A stretch of DNA of 16,709 nucleotides. Source: a bacterium (GTDB lineage: Bacteria > Desulfobacterota > JAPLJL01). The stretch covers positions 1 through 16,709 of the forward strand of contig JAQTNV010000069.1 of the NCBI GenBank assembly GCA_028713675.1. Direction: 5' to 3'. The notes under the pieces are model-generated. The model was not told the DNA's origin and did not search any database. It worked only from the letters and a program-made list of their open reading frames with translations. Each line of letters starts with the position of its first letter. The stretch's first letter is position 1. The position numbers and the translations under genes were made by a program. This document shows, in pieces, positions 1-7,604 of this stretch.

Positions 1-1
1 G

Positions 2-454
2 GCGGGCAAGAGATTGCCGACGGAGGCCGAGTGGGAGTTTGCGGCCCGGGGAGGGCTCTCGGGAAAGAAATATCCCTGGGGGGATGACGACCCGGTCTGC
101 ACCGCCGGGGCGGTCAACGGGGCGCAGTATGGTTCTTGTTACGCTCCGAACGCAGCGTATCATGATACGGCTCCGGTAGGATATTTTGCCCCCAATGGCT
201 TCGGCTTATACGATATGGCGGGTAATGCTTGGGAGTGGGTTAATGATTGGTATGGTTCCGGGTATTATTCTTCGAGCCCGATTATTGATCCGACCGGTCC
301 GGCCGCGCCGATATATCGCCGTTACCGGGTGCTCCGGGGCGGGAGTTTCTACCTCAATATGAGCGACTCGCGGGTTTCGTCGCGTTACTTCGATTACGAT
401 GATTCGATCATGGAAATACCGGACCCCACCGAAGGGTTCCGATGTGTAAAATGA
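2..454 (+). CDS. SUMF1/FGE-sulfatase-domain protein, C-terminal part only (5' end outside window)
   Basis: The reading frame is open from base 2 with no start in the window; it begins [18 protein letters not shown], which is mid-domain in the formylglycine-generating-enzyme-like (SUMF1) fold. Family signposts follow: YPWG, the [18 protein letters not shown] block, a LRGGSF strand and the terminal GFRC. The domain closely parallels the C-terminus of the protein at 1529-3481, so the two are paralogues. By that analogy the missing part may hold a lipoprotein signal and FnIII domains, which is inference. The two active-site cysteines of true formylglycine-generating enzymes, expected just after the RGGSF strand, are absent: that stretch reads [13 protein letters not shown]. 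It is therefore more likely a binding or structural SUMF1-like domain than a sulfatase activator, and no sulfatase gene is seen. The next gene starts 25 bases after the stop, so co-transcription is likely. Confidence 0.9.
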   Translation, partial: AGKRLPTEAEWEFAARGGLSGKKYPWGDDDPVCTAGAVNGAQYGSCYAPNAAYHDTAPVGYFAPNGFGLYDMAGNAWEWVNDWYGSGYYSSSPIIDPTGPAAPIYRRYRVLRGGSFYLNMSDSRVSSRYFDYDDSIMEIPDPTEGFRCVK

Positions 455-464
455 AACGGAAAAT

Positions 465-473
465 AAGGAGGTG
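465..473 (+). promoter_or_regulatory. Shine-Dalgarno sequence that decides the start of the ferredoxin-nitroreductase
   Basis: AAGGAGGTG is a near-perfect ribosome binding site. It overlaps the GTG at 471, so that GTG cannot be its start. The in-frame TTG at 480 lies at a normal spacing of about 8 bases and is the preferred start. Confidence 0.7.
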
Positions 474-479
474 GACATC

Positions 480-1385
480 TTGACCACGAAAGAAATCTCC
501 CCGGCGCCCCGAGTCAACCTGAAAAAATGCACGGGCTGCGGCCTCTGCACGGAGGTCTGCCCGATATTCCTCCTGGAGCTCCGGGAGCGGAAGGCCTGGG
601 TGGTCGAGGCGGCGGGGGAGATCTGCAACAACTGCGGCCACTGCGGGGCGGTCTGCCCGGTGGGGGCGATCGCCCAGAAAAACCGGGAGGAAAAGGTTCT
701 CTCCCCCCTTCGGGACGGCCTGATCGACGCTGAAACCCTGCAGTTTTTCCTCCGGCGCCGGCGCTCCATCCGCCTGTATAAAAAGCAGCCGGTGTCCCGG
801 GAAACCGTGGCCGAGATCATCGAGGCGGGCCGCTACGCCCCCACGGGGGGGAACCGCCAGGATGTCCACTACCTGGTCCTGGACTCACCCGCCCGGATCT
901 CGGAACTCGGCGACATGTGCATCGCCTTCCTGGAAAGAGGGGTCAAGGTCGCCGGCCACCGCTATACGCGGGCGATGATGGCCCGCCTGGGATCTAAAGA
1001 CATGGCTGAAAACGCCGCCCGGTACGTGGAACTCTATCGGGGTTTCCAGGAGCGCCGGCGGCGCGGGGAGGACCGGCTTTTATACCACGCCCCGGTCGTG
1101 ATCCTGGTTCATTCCTCCCTCTGGGACACGAGCTCGGCCTTCAATTGCGCGGTGGCGCTTTATTCCGCGGCGCTCAAGGCCCACGCCCTCGGTCTCGGGA
1201 CCTGCTTCAACGGTTTCCTCCAGGTCTCGGCCAACCTGAGCTGGAAGATCAAGAAATTCCTGGGCATCCCCCGGGGCCACCTTTGCTACGGGACCATGAC
1301 CATGGGTTACCCGCGGGTTTCCTTCAAGCGCCTGGTCAAGCGCGCCCCGGCCAAGGTGAAATACCTGCCTGCCTCCCCTGATTAA
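480..1385 (+). CDS. Ferredoxin-nitroreductase fusion protein (2x[4Fe-4S] + nitroreductase)
   Basis: About 301 residues from the TTG at 480. The N-terminus is a bacterial-type two-cluster ferredoxin with both motifs complete: CTGCGLCTEVCP (Cys17, 20, 23, 27) and CNNCGHCGAVCP (Cys49, 52, 55, 59). From about residue 86 a nitroreductase-family FMN domain follows, opening with the characteristic RRSIRLYKKQPV and an AGRYAPTGGNRQ segment that normally contacts FMN. The family pattern is electron transfer from the Fe-S module to FMN for reduction of a nitro, quinone or enone-type substrate in the cytoplasm; the actual substrate is unknown. An alternative GTG start at 471 would add three residues but overlaps the ribosome binding site. 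It follows the SUMF1 fragment closely and ends in its own terminator. Confidence 0.9.
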   Translation: MTTKEISPAPRVNLKKCTGCGLCTEVCPIFLLELRERKAWVVEAAGEICNNCGHCGAVCPVGAIAQKNREEKVLSPLRDGLIDAETLQFFLRRRRSIRLYKKQPVSRETVAEIIEAGRYAPTGGNRQDVHYLVLDSPARISELGDMCIAFLERGVKVAGHRYTRAMMARLGSKDMAENAARYVELYRGFQERRRRGEDRLLYHAPVVILVHSSLWDTSSAFNCAVALYSAALKAHALGLGTCFNGFLQVSANLSWKIKKFLGIPRGHLCYGTMTMGYPRVSFKRLVKRAPAKVKYLPASPD

Positions 1386-1410
1386 ATCAGGCCCGGGATC
1401 AGGGGTTTTT
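1375..1410 (+). terminator. Rho-independent terminator overlapping the nitroreductase stop codon
   Basis: CCCCTGAT (1375-1382) is an exact inverted repeat of ATCAGGGG (1398-1405), and TTTTT follows directly. The left arm begins inside the last codons of the nitroreductase gene and ends one base before the stop. A nested hairpin, CCTGAT with ATCAGG around TAA, is possible as well. Confidence 0.75.
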
Positions 1411-1421
1411 GTTTCCAGCCG

Positions 1422-1450
1422 TTATCTGCCCCGGTTTTTTGGGGTATAAT
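1422..1450 (+). promoter_or_regulatory. Candidate sigma70-type promoter for the FnIII/SUMF1 lipoprotein operon
   Basis: A perfect TATAAT lies at 1445-1450, with a poor -35 (TTATCT, 1422-1427, 3 of 6 matches) 17 bases upstream. It sits just behind the terminator and about 75 bases before the ATG at 1529, in an AT-rich gap. The weak -35 leaves this uncertain. Confidence 0.45.
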
Positions 1451-1528
1451 AAGTGACATAATTGTACAAATTAATGATCTTGATACTTTTAACAGGTTCA
1501 TCATTATCAGGAATCGAGGTGGCAAATC

Positions 1529-3481
1529 ATGGCTGAAAGTCCAAAAAGCCTGCGCCGCGGGTTGGATCTCGGTGTATTGGCTATGGTCCTCTTCTTTTTC
1601 GCGGGTTGCGGGGGAAATGGATCGGGTCTCCCGTCCGCCCCGGCGGAGCTTCATGCGACCGTGGTTTCATATTCCCAGATTGATCTGGGCTGGACGGATA
1701 AGTCCAGCAATGAGGTTGGATTTAAGATCGAGCAGAAAACCGGGCTGGACGGAACCTTTGCCCAAATTGGGACGGTTTTGGCCGGGGTGGCCGACTATCA
1801 GGCAACCGGCCTTGATTGCGAAATGATCTATTCTTACCGGGTCAGGGCTTTCAATGGGGCGGGTGATTCGGACTATTCCGAGGCGGTCAGCGCCACGACC
1901 GGTTCCTGTTCGGCAGCCGCGCCCACCGCTCCTTCCGGTCTCGTCGCCGCGGTGGTTTCGTCATCCCAGCTCGAGCTTTCCTGGACGGACAATTCCGGCA
2001 ATGAAGATCAATTCAAGATTGAGCGAAAGGCCGGAGCGGACGGGACCTACATGCTGGTGGGAACGGTGGAAGCGGAAGAAACCGTTTTTCTGGATCGGGG
2101 ACTGATCTGCGAAACGGCGTATTCTTACCGGGTGGGGGCTTATAACGAAGAGGGTGGTTCCAGCTATTCCGAGGCGATCAGCGCCATGACCGGCATTTGT
2201 CCGTTATCCGCCCCCGCTGTTCCCTCCACGCTCAAGGGCGTGGCGGTTTCCTCCTCGGAAATCGATCTCTCCTGGAAAGATAATTCCAATAACGAAGATG
2301 AATTCCAGATCGAGAGAAAAACCGGGGCGGGCGGAGCCTACGCGCTGGTGGGAACGGTGGGAGCGAATAGGACCACTTATCAGGACTCCGGGCTTACTTG
2401 CGGAACCACATATTCTTACCAGGTTCGGGCTTATAACGGGATGGGTGATTCGAATTATTCCATTGAGACCATCGTTACCACCAAGCCCTGTCCTTTGGGT
2501 CCCCCCACGGCTCCTTCCGCCCTGACCGCCACGGTTATTTCCACTTCCAAAATCGGCCTCTCCTGGGCTGATAATTCGGATAATGAGCAGGGCTTTAAAA
2601 TTGAGCGAAAGACCGGAACGGGAGGAAATTACTTCCTGGTTCATACTACCATGGCCAACGCCACCAGCTGGACCGAATCCGGCTTAAGCCAGGGGGTCAA
2701 TTACCATTACCGGGTTTTCGCGTTTAATGCCGGCGGGGACTCCGGCTATTCCAATGAAGTCTCGGCCACCCCCGGTCCGCCGCCGAGTTCCATGTCTTCC
2801 CTGCCGGCCGGGTGCTTTAGCATGGGTTCTAATGATTATGCGGATGCGATGCCGATTCATAATGTCTGCTTTACGTCAGCTTTCCAGATAGACACCTATC
2901 TGGTCACCAACGCCCAGTATAAGTCCTGCGTGGACGCCATGGCCTGTTCGGCTCCCTCCCGGATTTCTTCTGCTCGCCTGTTGTTTTACTATGGCACCGC
3001 CGCTTATGATGATTACCCCGTTATCTACGTCAGCTGGACCCAGGCGAAAACTTATTGCGAGTGGCTGGGTAAGCGATTGCCGACCGAAGCGGAATGGGAA
3101 TCTGCGGCCCGGGGGGGATTGTCGGGTCAGAGCTATCCCTGGGGTAATACCGCACCTGTTTGCACTTCGGCCGCGAGCAACGGAGCGCAGTATGATAGCT
3201 GTCACCCGCAAGATACGATCGAGGTGGGGAGTTTCTCGGCCAATGGTTATGGGTTGTATGATATGGCCGGGAATGTTCGGGAGTGGGTGAATGACTGGTA
3301 TGGCGCTACATATTATTCAGTAAGTGTGAAGGATGATCCGCCGGGACCGGGTTCGGGAAATAGACGGGTGATTCGCGGAGGCGGCTGGAACTCCGGCTAT
3401 CTCGACCTGCGCGTGTCCGCCCGGAGCTACGATGATCCGGCGAACCAGGGAGACGATACCGGGTTCCGTTGCGCCAGATAA
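1529..3481 (+). CDS. Lipoprotein with four fibronectin type III domains and a C-terminal SUMF1-like domain
   Basis: 650 residues, starting at ATG 1529 behind a GAGGTGG ribosome binding site. Basic residues, then a hydrophobic stretch (LGVLAMVLFFFAGC), end in a lipobox with Cys27, so the mature protein should be lipid-anchored outside the cytoplasm. Four FnIII domains follow at about residues 34-125, 130-222, 227-318 and 323-412, each with PSAP/TAPS openings, WTDNS-type B strands and YSYRVRAFN-type F strands. Domains 1-3 each carry a Cys before the YSYRV strand and another at the domain end, a probable disulfide; domain 4 has lost both. From about 420 a SUMF1 domain follows ([32 protein letters not shown], terminal GFRC). 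The active-site cysteines of true formylglycine-generating enzymes are missing here too (GGGWNSGYLDLRVSARSY). A cell-surface binding role is likely; the ligand is unknown. Confidence 0.9.
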   Translation: MAESPKSLRRGLDLGVLAMVLFFFAGCGGNGSGLPSAPAELHATVVSYSQIDLGWTDKSSNEVGFKIEQKTGLDGTFAQIGTVLAGVADYQATGLDCEMIYSYRVRAFNGAGDSDYSEAVSATTGSCSAAAPTAPSGLVAAVVSSSQLELSWTDNSGNEDQFKIERKAGADGTYMLVGTVEAEETVFLDRGLICETAYSYRVGAYNEEGGSSYSEAISAMTGICPLSAPAVPSTLKGVAVSSSEIDLSWKDNSNNEDEFQIERKTGAGGAYALVGTVGANRTTYQDSGLTCGTTYSYQVRAYNGMGDSNYSIETIVTTKPCPLGPPTAPSALTATVISTSKIGLSWADNSDNEQGFKIERKTGTGGNYFLVHTTMANATSWTESGLSQGVNYHYRVFAFNAGGDSGYSNEVSATPGPPPSSMSSLPAGCFSMGSNDYADAMPIHNVCFTSAFQIDTYLVTNAQYKSCVDAMACSAPSRISSARLLFYYGTAAYDDYPVIYVSWTQAKTYCEWLGKRLPTEAEWESAARGGLSGQSYPWGNTAPVCTSAASNGAQYDSCHPQDTIEVGSFSANGYGLYDMAGNVREWVNDWYGATYYSVSVKDDPPGPGSGNRRVIRGGGWNSGYLDLRVSARSYDDPANQGDDTGFRCAR

Positions 3482-3511
3482 CTTTTCCGCCTTGGTTCCC
3501 GGTTTTTTCTA

Positions 3512-4435
3512 ATGGTTGAACTGCTTTTGAAGAAAAATAAGGAAGAATCACAGGTAACAGGAAAATCATCCGAAGGCGGGCCGTCGGCTTCTCTCGGGGA
3601 ACGGGAAGCCCTGGCGGCCCGGGTCCGGGAGTCGATTGATTACATCACCCTGAAAAGATTGTGCAACGAAACCGAACTGACCGAGGAACACTACGTCGGC
3701 CTTTACAGTTTCATCGAGAAAAGGGCTTGCCGTTTCTGGAAGTACCTCCGCCTCCGGGAATCCGGGAAAAGGGATCCTGATCCGTTCCGGGCGGTTATTA
3801 TTGCCGAGTATGCCCGGCTGCTTTCCCTCCTGGTGAAACACCACCCCAATTTCCAGGACAAGATCTTCCGGGAGGTCCTGAAGCAGTTTCCGGAGGATTT
3901 CAGGGAAGCGAAACCTCTGAGTCCTCTTCAGCTGGTCCGCCGCCTAGATCAATGCAATCAGAAAGAATATTTCAGCGGCGCGTCCCCCGCGGCCGCGCCG
4001 GGGACCGGTCCGGAAGGGAAAGACGATTTCGCTTATTTTTCCCAGGACCGCGCGCTCGATCAGGATAAAAACGCTGTCACCCGCGTGCACGCCCGGGGCG
4101 AGGGCACCGACCCGGGATTGCTCCCGGATGATCTCCGGGTCTGCCTGCGGATTTTAAAGGGCCCGAACGAGCTTTCCGTGCTCGAGATTCCCGAGGCCCC
4201 TGCTTACGTCGGCCGCGATCCCCTCTCCACCGCCCGGATCCGCCACCAGACCGTTTCCCGCCGGCACGCGGTCATCTCTTTTGAAAACCACCGCTTCCAT
4301 ATCAAGGACCTGGGGAGCACGAACGGCACCGTCCTCAATTCCCAGCGAGTCACCGAATCCGCCTTGAAGGACGGGGATATCATCCATTTCGGGGAGGTGA
4401 TCTGCCAGTTCGTCGTTCAGGCGAAAAAAAACTGA
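3512..4435 (+). CDS. FHA-domain protein with uncharacterised helical N-terminal region
   Basis: 307 residues. The C-terminus (about 231-303) is a complete forkhead-associated domain with all phosphothreonine-binding signposts: Gly234-Arg235 (YVGRD), Ser249-Arg-Arg-His252 (SRRHAVI) and Asp266-Leu-Gly-Ser-Thr-Asn-Gly-Thr273. FHA domains bind phosphothreonine peptides, so partner binding after Ser/Thr phosphorylation is expected, but no kinase or phosphatase gene is in the window. Residues 20-150 look helical and charged and match nothing I recognise; 155-205 look like a flexible linker rich in Ala, Gly, Pro and Asp. There is no signal peptide, so it is probably cytoplasmic. It starts 30 bases after the lipoprotein gene and 24 bases before the aldo/keto reductase, which suggests one transcript. 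No good ribosome binding site precedes the ATG, so the start is the least certain part. Confidence 0.85.
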   Translation: MVELLLKKNKEESQVTGKSSEGGPSASLGEREALAARVRESIDYITLKRLCNETELTEEHYVGLYSFIEKRACRFWKYLRLRESGKRDPDPFRAVIIAEYARLLSLLVKHHPNFQDKIFREVLKQFPEDFREAKPLSPLQLVRRLDQCNQKEYFSGASPAAAPGTGPEGKDDFAYFSQDRALDQDKNAVTRVHARGEGTDPGLLPDDLRVCLRILKGPNELSVLEIPEAPAYVGRDPLSTARIRHQTVSRRHAVISFENHRFHIKDLGSTNGTVLNSQRVTESALKDGDIIHFGEVICQFVVQAKKN

Positions 4436-4459
4436 ACGGCACTAAGGAGAATCGCGATT

Positions 4460-5683
4460 ATGTTATACCGTAAAGTCCCGAAAAGCGGCGACCAGCTCTC
4501 CATCCTGGGTTACGGGTGCATGCGCCTGCCCCTGAAGGGGGTTGTCATCGACGAGAAACGGGCCACCCGCCAGCTCCGGTCAGCGATTGACCGGGGGGTG
4601 AATTACATCGACACTGCCCAGCCCTATCACATGGGGGCGAGCGAGCCCTTCCTCGGGAGGGCGCTCCAGGGGGGGTACCGGGAGAAGGTCCGCCTGGCCA
4701 CCAAGCAGTTTTCCCTGAAGATCCGGAGCGCGGAGGACTTCGCCCCCCACCTGGCGGCCCAGCTCAAGAAGCTCCAGACCAATTACCTCGATTATTACCT
4801 CCTGCACGGAATCAGCGGCCCCGTTTTCGAGCGGATAAAGGGGCTGGGGGTCCTGGAATTCCTGGAACAGGCCAAGAAGGACGGCCGGATCCGCTATACC
4901 GGTTTCTCCTTCCACGGCGACGCCGTCGCCTTCAAGGAAATAGTTGACGCTTACGACTGGGACATCTGCCAGATCCAGTACAACTACATAGACGAGAACA
5001 TCCAGGCCGGGACGGAAGGGCTGAAATACGCCGCCGCGAAGCGGCTGGGGGTGATCATAATGGAGCCGCTCCGGGGCGGGAACCTGGCCCGGAAGGTCCC
5101 GCCCGCGGTCCAGGCCGTCTGGGACCGGGCCGAGCGGAAGCGCACGCCGGCCGAGTGGGGGCTCCGCTGGGTCTGGAACCATCCCGAGGTGACCTGCGTA
5201 CTCTCGGGGATGAACGAGGATAAGCACATCGAGGAAAACCTTCGGATCGCCGGCGAGGCGCTCCCCGATTCCCTCTCCGAAAAGGAGCTGGCGCTGATCC
5301 GGGAGGCCGCCGAGAAATACCAGGGATTGGGGAAGGTCGCCTGCACCGGGTGCCGCTACTGCATGCCCTGCCCGGCGGGGGTGGATATCCCCACCTGCTT
5401 CGAGCTCTACAACCAGCGGCAGGTCTTCGGGGAAAAGGGACAGAGCATGGCGATGTATTTCCTCCGGCTGTATGGGGGAATTGAGTCACCCCGTCACCGC
5501 TTTGCCTCGGCCTGCACGGAGTGCGGGAACTGCCGGAAGCTCTGCCCGCAGGGCCTGCCTGTTCCCGAACTGATCCGGGACGTCCGCAAGACCTTCGAGA
5601 ACCCTATCTTCAAGTCGGTGGTCTGGTTCTTCGGCGGGTACCTGGCTTACCAGAAGTGGCGCTACCGGCGCCGGAAAAAATAA
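4460..5683 (+). CDS. Aldo/keto reductase with C-terminal 2x[4Fe-4S] ferredoxin-like domain
   Basis: 407 residues with AAGGAG about 10 bases before the ATG. Residues 1-285 form an aldo/keto reductase barrel with a recognisable catalytic tetrad: Asp51 and Tyr56 (YIDTAQPYHMG), Lys82 (LATK) and His116 (LLHG). The C-terminal extension carries two cysteine clusters, CTGCRYCMPCP (Cys295, 298, 301, 304) and CTECGNCRKLCP (Cys352, 355, 358, 362), a domain order common in anaerobic bacterial AKRs annotated as [4Fe-4S] oxidoreductases. The tail ends in a very basic segment (KWRYRRRKK) after a hydrophobic stretch (VVWFFGGYLAY). That could be a membrane-associating end, which is inference. The substrate is unknown. 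It is the last gene of the rightward run and converges on the DUF488 gene 25 bases away. Confidence 0.92.
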   Translation: MLYRKVPKSGDQLSILGYGCMRLPLKGVVIDEKRATRQLRSAIDRGVNYIDTAQPYHMGASEPFLGRALQGGYREKVRLATKQFSLKIRSAEDFAPHLAAQLKKLQTNYLDYYLLHGISGPVFERIKGLGVLEFLEQAKKDGRIRYTGFSFHGDAVAFKEIVDAYDWDICQIQYNYIDENIQAGTEGLKYAAAKRLGVIIMEPLRGGNLARKVPPAVQAVWDRAERKRTPAEWGLRWVWNHPEVTCVLSGMNEDKHIEENLRIAGEALPDSLSEKELALIREAAEKYQGLGKVACTGCRYCMPCPAGVDIPTCFELYNQRQVFGEKGQSMAMYFLRLYGGIESPRHRFASACTECGNCRKLCPQGLPVPELIRDVRKTFENPIFKSVVWFFGGYLAYQKWRYRRRKK

Positions 5684-5697
5684 TTTACAGATTTTTT
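5675..5697. terminator. Possible bidirectional AT-only terminator between converging genes
   Basis: AAAAAAT (5675-5681) and ATTTTTT (5691-5697) are exact inverted repeats around a 9-base loop. They overlap the stop of the aldo/keto reductase and lie just downstream of the DUF488 stop. Either strand gives a hairpin with T residues in its 3' arm, but the stem is all A-T and weak. Confidence 0.3.
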
Positions 5698-5708
5698 GCC
5701 CCTGGTAA

Positions 5709-6101
5709 TTATGGATTGCTGATTCGGGCCCCGCGCTCGGCGAGCAGCTCGCGCAGGATGGACCGGTGGCATTGGCTTTCGTCGGCGCAGTAGCATCCCA
5801 CCGAAAAATTGGTTTGTTTTGACATGGCCGCGAGCAGGTCGAGGAGGCGGATTTTATCCGGCTGGCCCATCTCGGCGCGATAGCGTTTGGCGAACGTAAG
5901 CCAGCGCTTCACGTCGCCGGCCGCGCGGCCGAACTGGAGCAGTTCCTCGCTCGGCGCCAGCTCGGGAAGCCAGACATCGTAGAAGTTCCGGGAGGCGAAC
6001 TCGGCCTTCGGAATCCCGCGCGGCGGCCTCCGCACCGTACCGATCCGCAAGCCTTCGTCTTTCAAGCGCGGGCTTCCCAGCCGGACGACGTGAATAGGCA
6101 T
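5709..6101 (-). CDS. DUF488-family protein
   Basis: 130 residues on the minus strand. The DUF488 signature is clear: a DVWLPELAPSEELL block in the middle and a C-terminal GCYCADESQCHRSILRELLAERGA motif with the conserved Cys-x-Cys and Cys-His-Arg elements. The family (YeaO-like) is widespread and small; its biochemical function is not established, so none is assigned. The N-terminal RIGTVRRPPRG segment is consistent with the family. No Shine-Dalgarno precedes the ATG, and upstream lies the short-repeat region starting at 6108. It points away from the permease gene, 228 bases upstream on the same strand. Confidence 0.85.
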   Translation of the reverse strand: MPIHVVRLGSPRLKDEGLRIGTVRRPPRGIPKAEFASRNFYDVWLPELAPSEELLQFGRAAGDVKRWLTFAKRYRAEMGQPDKIRLLDLLAAMSKQTNFSVGCYCADESQCHRSILRELLAERGARISNP

Positions 6102-6107
6102 TTTATT

Positions 6108-6321
6108 ATTGACGATTGTCCCTCAGATAAACCCTTCGGGATAAATAGATTGACGATTGACGATTGGAAAATACTCTCACAAAATCCAAATTCACAATAA
6201 ATGGTTTTTCTGATTTTCAATTTAAAATCGTAAATCTAAAATTCTTTCTGAGTTTCATTCGTCAATCCACATTCGTCAATCGTAAATTCTTTTTGGTTTT
6301 CATTCGTCATTCGTCAATTCC
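6108..6321. repeat. Intergenic short-period repeats, 7-bp words in inverted arrangement
   Basis: This is the whole gap between the permease and DUF488 genes. Near one end are ATTGACG copies: a single at 6108, then two in tandem (6149-6155, 6156-6162) plus ATTGG. Near the other end are complementary words: CATTCGTCAATC twice (6256-6267, 6270-6281) and CATTCGT CATTCGT CAATTCC (6301-6321). Because GATTGACGA and TCGTCAATC are reverse complements, the gap is a loose inverted repeat about 210 bases long. The middle (about 6168-6250) is AT-rich with no recognisable gene, promoter or terminator. Confidence 0.7.
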
Positions 6322-6329
6322 TTTCATCT

Positions 6330-7454
6330 TTATTCATACCGGAGGGCTTCCACCGGGGGCAGGCGGGCGCCGCGCCAGGCGGGGAGAAGGCCTCCCAGGA
6401 TCCCGAGGAGCACGGCCAGGATGATTGCTTCGGAAAAAAGAAAAACGTTGTAATCCGCCCGGATCAGGCCTTGGAGCTGGCGGAAGAGATTAAGCATCCG
6501 CACCGCCCCCATCCCCAGGAAGATCCCGAGCACGCCCCCGCAGAGGGAGAGGATCACGGCTTCCTGCAGGATCATGCTGATGATCCGGCCCTTTTTCCAG
6601 CCCAGGGCCCGGAGGATCCCGATCTCCCTGGTCCGCTCGAAGACGGACATGAACATGGTATTCATCGTGGCGATGGCCCCGACCAGGAGGACAATCAGGG
6701 AGACCCCCCAGGAAAGGGCCTGGGCCATCTTGGTCCCCACGTTTTCATCCACCGCCTCGCGGGTGGTCATCACGGAGAGACCGGGAAGCCGGGCTTCGAT
6801 CGCCTTTTTAACCTGCAGCAGCCGGGCGGGATTTTCCAGGTGGACTCCGAAGGCCGTTACCTTGCCTTCCCGGCTCATGAGCTTCTGGAGGCGCCGCAGG
6901 GAGAGGATCCCGGCCCCGTCTTCCAGGAGATTGCTGGACTCGCAAATGCCGACTACGGTCAGGATCTCCCGCTCCACTTCGATCTCATCGCCGATCTTGG
7001 CCTTCAGGGCCCCGGCCAGGGAGGTCCCCAGGGCGATCTCGTCCCGGTCGTCGAAGGCGGGCGGACGTCCGGAAATGAATTTCAGCCGGCTGATCATCCC
7101 TCCGCCCGGCTCGTAGCCGAAAAGCATGACTGAGGGCTTGTCTTCGATCGAGACCATGTCGGCCAGAGATACCTGAACCGACTCCACCCCGGGGATTCCC
7201 CGGATGTCGCCGGCCAGGGACTCATCCATCAGGTTCATGAGGTGGGCAATGAAGTTGGCGTCGTTTCCCGCCTTGAGGATGGTCAGGTCGATTCCGTGGC
7301 CTTCGAGCAGGTATTTCCAGCCGTTGACGAAGCCATTGGTGATCGAGACCAGGGAGACGACCGCCCCGATCCCGACCCCGATCCCGATCACGGTCAGGAG
7401 ACTCCGGACCTTGCGCCGCAGCAGGTTTTTCCAGACGATCTGAAATAGGACCAT
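6330..7454 (-). CDS. MacB/FtsX-type ABC transporter permease
   Basis: 374 residues on the minus strand, a normal length for the family. The N-terminus has the classic permease opening (WKNLLRRKVRSLLTVIGIGVGIGAVVSL) with the first membrane helix at about 19-43. A large extracytoplasmic MacB_PCD-type domain follows (about 44-240), then an FtsX domain with three helices near 243-268, 292-320 and 338-360, including the conserved FERTREIGILRALGWKKGRI loop. It ends in ARLPPVEALRYE, typical of these proteins. Such permeases work with a LolD/MacB-like ATPase in lipoprotein, peptide or drug export or in mechanotransmission. Unusually, no ATPase or periplasmic adaptor gene is adjacent: the upstream neighbour is a divergent lipoprotein and downstream is the DUF488 gene. 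No clear Shine-Dalgarno is present. Confidence 0.92.
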   Translation of the reverse strand: MVLFQIVWKNLLRRKVRSLLTVIGIGVGIGAVVSLVSITNGFVNGWKYLLEGHGIDLTILKAGNDANFIAHLMNLMDESLAGDIRGIPGVESVQVSLADMVSIEDKPSVMLFGYEPGGGMISRLKFISGRPPAFDDRDEIALGTSLAGALKAKIGDEIEVEREILTVVGICESSNLLEDGAGILSLRRLQKLMSREGKVTAFGVHLENPARLLQVKKAIEARLPGLSVMTTREAVDENVGTKMAQALSWGVSLIVLLVGAIATMNTMFMSVFERTREIGILRALGWKKGRIISMILQEAVILSLCGGVLGIFLGMGAVRMLNLFRQLQGLIRADYNVFLFSEAIILAVLLGILGGLLPAWRGARLPPVEALRYE

Positions 7455-7470
7455 GGCTAGTTAATTTTTC

Positions 7471-7482
7471 CCAACCGGTTGG
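7471..7482. repeat. Perfect 12-bp palindrome in the divergent permease/RCC1 gap
   Basis: CCAACCGGTTGG is self-complementary and sits 17 bases upstream of the permease start, where an operator would lie. No regulator is known, so function is open. The rest of the gap (7455-7604) is AT-rich; I see no convincing promoter hexamer pair. Confidence 0.4.
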
Positions 7483-7604
7483 TTCCCCTCTCCTCGTATA
7501 GATTATCAGAAATGCCGGTTGCCGCCATCCTTATTATGCATTATTTCCAGCCGCCCAATCCCTAAATCCTTATTTTTATTGATTTTCACGCTCAATTGAT
7601 TAAG

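Noticed and set aside
2-3481. Sulfatase-activating formylglycine-generating enzymes
   Set aside because: The active-site cysteines are absent in both domains and no sulfatase gene is in view.
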